From Nitrospinota bacterium (GTDB lineage: Bacteria; Nitrospinota; Nitrospinia; UBA9942; JAHJSF01), in NCBI GenBank assembly GCA_018830405.1, contig JAHJSF010000001.1, positions 1 through 8,983 of the forward strand: a stretch of 8,983 nucleotides of DNA, in the 5' to 3' direction. Positions 7,519 to 8,983 of the stretch are shown piece after piece; within the stretch, counting starts at the first letter, position 1, and every line of letters begins with the position of its first letter. The position numbers and the translations under genes are program-made. Below the pieces are notes generated by a model that was not told where the DNA came from, searched no databases, and worked only from the letters and a program-made list of their open reading frames with translations.

Positions 7519-8166
7519 TTATATAATCTTAGATGTAAAAGACTCCACGTCCTTAAAAACAGATTCTACCTCTTTATCCCCCAAACCTGCCCCCTTCAAT
7601 ATCCTTAACATCTGCTCGTAAGGAACCAAATCGGAATGGGAATGCGAATCACTCCCAAAACTCATCTTGGCCCCAATCTTTGAGGCAAGTGAGGCGACGT
7701 GACCATTAGTCAGGCTATGCCCCTTACGACCGGTAATCTCGAGGAATATTCCCCTCTCCTTGGCCAGAGAAACATCCGTTTCACTAATAAGACCTGGATG
7801 GGCCAAAATATCGATATCCGCCTCAAGGGCTGCCCTATTCGTTCCGCTCACCACCGGTTCAACGATAGTCTCACCGTGGGCAATAATAACCTTAGCCCCT
7901 AAAGACCTAGCCTTGGCGGCCAATTCCCCAATGAAATTAGGGTTAACGTGGGTAATTTCAGCCCCGGGGATAACTCTTACGGTTGAATATTTGTTTATAT
8001 CGGAACAGACCTTAACGATCCGTGGAATAACAAAATCAAGATTGGAGGAATCGACATGGTCGGTAATGGCTAAAATCTTTAAACCCATTGATTCTGCTCG
8101 GATTGCAAGCTCGTTGGGGAGAAGCTCCCCATCGCTGAATATGGTGTGTGTATGTAGATCTATCAT
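7519..8166 (-). CDS. PHP-domain metal-dependent phosphatase/phosphoesterase (histidinol-phosphatase-like)
   Basis: The 215-residue protein carries the four PHP metal-binding motifs: LHTHTIFSDG (His5, His7, Asp12), ITDH (Asp36, His37), the acidic residue in PGAEITH (Glu70) with AHGE (His97) and LAHPG (His123), and FGSDSHSHSD (Asp173, His175). These fit a trinuclear-metal phosphoesterase fold. Related stand-alone PHP proteins are often annotated as histidinol-phosphate phosphatase, but no his genes are nearby, so the substrate is not established. I chose ATG at 8166 because MIDLHTH is the normal PHP N-terminus and GGGGGA lies about 7 bases upstream. The frame stays open upstream to 8361, but that extension is translated palindromic repeat and tRNA sequence and should not be annotated as protein. 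Confidence 0.9.
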   Translation of the reverse strand: MIDLHTHTIFSDGELLPNELAIRAESMGLKILAITDHVDSSNLDFVIPRIVKVCSDINKYSTVRVIPGAEITHVNPNFIGELAAKARSLGAKVIIAHGETIVEPVVSGTNRAALEADIDILAHPGLISETDVSLAKERGIFLEITGRKGHSLTNGHVASLASKIGAKMSFGSDSHSHSDLVPYEQMLRILKGAGLGDKEVESVFKDVESFTSKII

Positions 8167-8358
8167 AAAATATCCCCCGGTGCTTAATTGCATAAATCTT
8201 GCTGTAGCCGACCGGCCTTTGACACGCCCGGCTTTGTCGTCAATCCTCGCCATAGGCCCTGCTATGGCTGCGGTTGTCTTCGTGCCAGTCGCGCCAAATT
8301 CTCGGTCTTGGTACTGACACAGAATTATGCAACTAAACACTATAAAAAATGCCCCCGG
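8165..8358. repeat. Imperfect 16/17-bp direct repeat flanking the palindromic element
   Basis: ATAAAATATCCCCCGG (8165-8180) and ATAAAAAATGCCCCCGG (8342-8358) sit directly outside the two terminal inverted repeats. With one gap they differ at two positions. The right copy includes the last bases of the tRNA-Arg acceptor stem; the left copy provides the ribosome binding site and part of the start codon of the PHP gene. The placement fits a target-site duplication or a recombination site at a tRNA 3' end. Both copies are simple A-runs and C-runs, so chance similarity is a real alternative. Confidence 0.4.
8180..8340. repeat. 161-bp palindromic element with ~20-bp terminal inverted repeats (MITE/REP-like)
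   Basis: The left end GTGCTTAATTGCATAAATCT (8180-8199) and the reverse complement of the right end, GTGTTTAGTTGCATAATTCT (8321-8340), agree at 17 of 20 positions. The centre holds a perfect GCCATAG/CTATGGC stem (8249-8255 and 8262-8268) that extends as an imperfect hairpin through GTCAA/TTGTC-type pairing, with TGACACG (8220-8226) facing CGTGCCA (8281-8287). Terminal repeats and central hairpin share almost the same midpoint (near 8259), so the whole unit is one palindrome. Its core is visibly richer in G+C than the AT-rich flanks. It encodes no transposase. It would be transcribed between tRNA-Arg and the PHP gene and ends just before that gene's ribosome binding site. Other genomic copies would confirm mobility; none can be seen within this window. 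Confidence 0.75.
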
Positions 8359-8422
8359 CATGAATCGAACATGCGACCACTGGTTTAGGAAACCATCGCT
8401 CTATCCCCTGAGCTACGGGGGC
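8350..8422 (-). tRNA. tRNA-Arg (anticodon CCT)
   Basis: The minus strand folds as a 73-nt cloverleaf: acceptor stem GCCCCCG with CGGGGGC and discriminator A73, D arm GCTC-AGGGGATA-GAGC, anticodon arm ATGGT-TTCCTAA-ACCAG with anticodon CCT at 34-36 (27-43 is an A-G mismatch), five-base variable loop TGGTC, and T arm GCATG-TTCGATT-CATGC. It reads AGG, which is common in the genes of this window. CCA is not encoded; six T follow the discriminator base and could help end transcription. Downstream on the same strand lie the palindromic element and the PHP gene. Confidence 0.96.
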
Positions 8423-8444
8423 AATTGAAAAAACAGACTAATGA

Positions 8445-8474
8445 ATAATAACATATAGCCTTACAGATACTCAA
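8445..8474 (-). promoter_or_regulatory. Candidate sigma-70-type promoter for tRNA-Arg (and possibly PHP-TPR)
   Basis: On the minus strand TTGAGT (8469-8474) and TATTAT (8445-8450) are separated by 18 bases. The predicted transcript would start around 8435-8440, some 15 bases before the mature tRNA 5' end. I see no other promoter between the tRNA and the PHP gene, so this one may also drive the two downstream genes by readthrough. Confidence 0.45.
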
Positions 8475-8492
8475 TTACACTTTTAAAAAATA

Positions 8493-8513
8493 CCCCTCCT
8501 CCCCCTCCCCTTT
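8493..8513. other. C-rich tract (G-rich on the minus strand)
   Basis: The + strand is an unbroken pyrimidine run of about 21 bases; the minus strand reads AAAGGGGAGGGGGAGGAGGGG with single-A interruptions. It offers G-runs of 4, 5, 2 and 4, enough for a two-layer or bulged G-quadruplex but not a canonical three-layer one. It lies upstream of both divergent candidate promoters. Confidence 0.5.
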
Positions 8514-8539
8514 CAAATCAGTTGCCTTATAATCCTTAT

Positions 8540-8567
8540 TTGATATCATGTTAGTAGGGTTTATTCT
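8540..8567 (+). promoter_or_regulatory. Candidate promoter for hypC-hypD
   Basis: TTGATA (8540-8545) and TATTCT (8562-8567) are separated by 16 bases, a partial sigma-70 match. A start near 8574 would put the 28-bp palindrome at the very beginning of the transcript. A better -10-like TATAAT at 8528-8533 has no matching -35 box because it follows the C-rich tract. Confidence 0.3.
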
Positions 8568-8576
8568 CTAATCCCA

Positions 8577-8604
8577 AAAGATATTGCAAGCTTGCAATAT
8601 CTTT
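8577..8604. promoter_or_regulatory. Perfect 28-bp palindrome upstream of hypC (operator or hairpin)
   Basis: Each half is AAAGATATTGCAAG, with no mismatch and no spacer. As DNA it looks like a binding site for a dimeric regulator with a TTGCAAGCTTGCAA core. As RNA it would form a long AT-rich hairpin with an AGCT loop, followed after ATTG by six T (8610-8615), which resembles an intrinsic terminator or attenuator. It ends 35 bases before the hypC start codon. Sequence alone does not decide between these readings. Confidence 0.7.
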
Positions 8605-8639
8605 ATTGTTTTTTAGAAATTTAAGATAGCGGAGGTTTT

Positions 8640-8867
8640 ATGTGTTTAGCCGTACCTATGCAATTGTTAAAGATAAAGGGAGACGTCGGGATTGTTGAGC
8701 TTGGGGGGGTGCAGCGCGATATCAGCCTGATGATTGTCCCTGAGGCCAAGGTAGGTGATTACCTTATTGTTCACGCCGGGACCGCTATACAGATATTGGA
8801 CGAAGAGGACGCCTTGGAGACAATGAAAATATTCGAGGAGATGGAAGCTAAGGGGCTTACACCTTGA
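8640..8867 (+). CDS. hypC: NiFe-hydrogenase maturation chaperone HypC
   Basis: HypC works with HypD to build and carry the Fe(CN)2CO unit and delivers it to the hydrogenase large-subunit precursor in the cytoplasm. The 75-residue product shows the family signature: essential N-terminal Cys2 in MCLAVPMQ, the VELGGVQRDISLMIV strand region, GDYLIVHAGTAI and the DEEDALETMKIFEEM helix. Length is normal. ATG at 8640 follows GGAGG by about 5 bases, the strongest ribosome binding site in this half of the window. Its TGA stop overlaps the TTG start of hypD, indicating tight coupling. The HAGTAI segment has Thr where HVGFAI/HAGFAI is more common. HupF/HybG are paralogous names; with no hydrogenase structural gene in view, hypC is the conservative choice. 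Confidence 0.96.
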   Translation: MCLAVPMQLLKIKGDVGIVELGGVQRDISLMIVPEAKVGDYLIVHAGTAIQILDEEDALETMKIFEEMEAKGLTP

Positions 8868-8983
8868 AGTTCTTAGAGGAATTCAGAAACGGGGAACACG
8901 CCCAGCTTATCCTGAATAAGATGGAAAAACTGGTCGATGGTAGAGAACTCAAGTTTATGGAGTTTTGCGGCGGGCATACGATA
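8864..8983 (+). CDS. hypD: Hydrogenase formation protein HypD (5' end, 40 codons visible)
   Basis: HypD is the Fe-S scaffold protein on which the Fe(CN)2CO group is assembled together with HypC and HypE. The visible N-terminus reads KFLEEFRNGEHAQLILNKM and continues to KFMEFCGGHTI; the CGGH motif with Cys35 corresponds to the conserved iron-binding cysteine near position 40 of the family. The start is TTG at 8864: an in-frame TAA at 8849-8851 rules out anything earlier, and AAGGGG lies about 8 bases upstream. The start overlaps the hypC stop (TTGA). The gene runs off the window end, so nothing can be said about its Fe-S cluster cysteines or about hypE downstream. Confidence 0.95.
   Translation, partial: MKFLEEFRNGEHAQLILNKMEKLVDGRELKFMEFCGGHTI

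Noticed and set aside
8167-8361. N-terminal extension of the PHP protein upstream of MIDLHTH (in frame from 8361)
   Set aside because: It is translated palindromic element and tRNA 3' sequence. PHP proteins begin at the LHTH motif, and a good ribosome binding site supports the ATG at 8166.
8188-8388. Plus-strand frames through the PHP start, palindromic element and tRNA
   Set aside because: They run antisense to the motif-bearing PHP gene and through a tRNA; they are shadows of real features.
8165-8422. Integrative element att sites at the tRNA-Arg 3' end
   Set aside because: The flanked interval is only about 160 bases with no integrase or cargo, so a target-site duplication or chance similarity is more economical.
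8570-8600. Sigma-54 promoter for hypC (TTGCA near 8584-8588)
   Set aside because: No GG lies at the required -24 spacing; the TTGCA arises from the palindrome.
1-8983. CRISPR array, toxin-antitoxin pair, defence genes or prophage genes
   Set aside because: There are no regularly spaced repeats and no reading frame with signatures of such systems; all convincing genes are housekeeping or hydrogenase maturation.

Overview
The window reads as bacterial chromosome, probably from an anaerobic lineage near Desulfobacterota (deltaproteobacteria-like). That placement is a weak guess from protein flavour (YfgM-like TPR protein, PHP phosphatase, NiFe-hydrogenase maturation genes) and frequent AGG/AGA/ATA codons; no search was run.

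Positions 1-6397 (+ strand) hold a compact translation/RNA-metabolism operon: nusA (3' end only), infB, rbfA, truB, rpsO, pnp. Up to truB the genes abut or overlap. Gaps of 70 and 98 bases precede rpsO and pnp, and a strong intrinsic terminator at 6416-6453 closes the unit. The genes cover transcription antitermination (NusA), initiation (IF2), 30S maturation (RbfA), tRNA U55 modification (TruB), a 30S protein (S15) and RNA decay (PNPase). The ylxR, ylxQ, ylxP and nrnA genes that often interrupt this cluster elsewhere are absent.

Positions 6454-6827 show no convincing gene. Positions 6828-8422 (- strand) read, in transcription order, tRNA-Arg(CCT), a 161-bp palindromic element with terminal inverted repeats (8180-8340), a PHP-domain phosphatase and a membrane-anchored TPR protein. 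The palindromic element lies exactly between the tRNA 3' end and the ribosome binding site of the phosphatase gene and looks like a MITE or REP-type insertion.

Positions 8423-8639 form a divergent regulatory region with candidate promoters both ways, a C-rich/G-rich tract and a perfect 28-bp palindrome. On the + strand it leads into hypC and the first 40 codons of hypD, which assemble the Fe(CN)2CO group of NiFe hydrogenases.

Most of the window is ordinary core genome. I found no new multi-gene system. The items most worth a second look are the palindromic element with its flanking direct repeat, the palindrome upstream of hypC, and a CPAC motif at a normally arginine-containing site of IF2.
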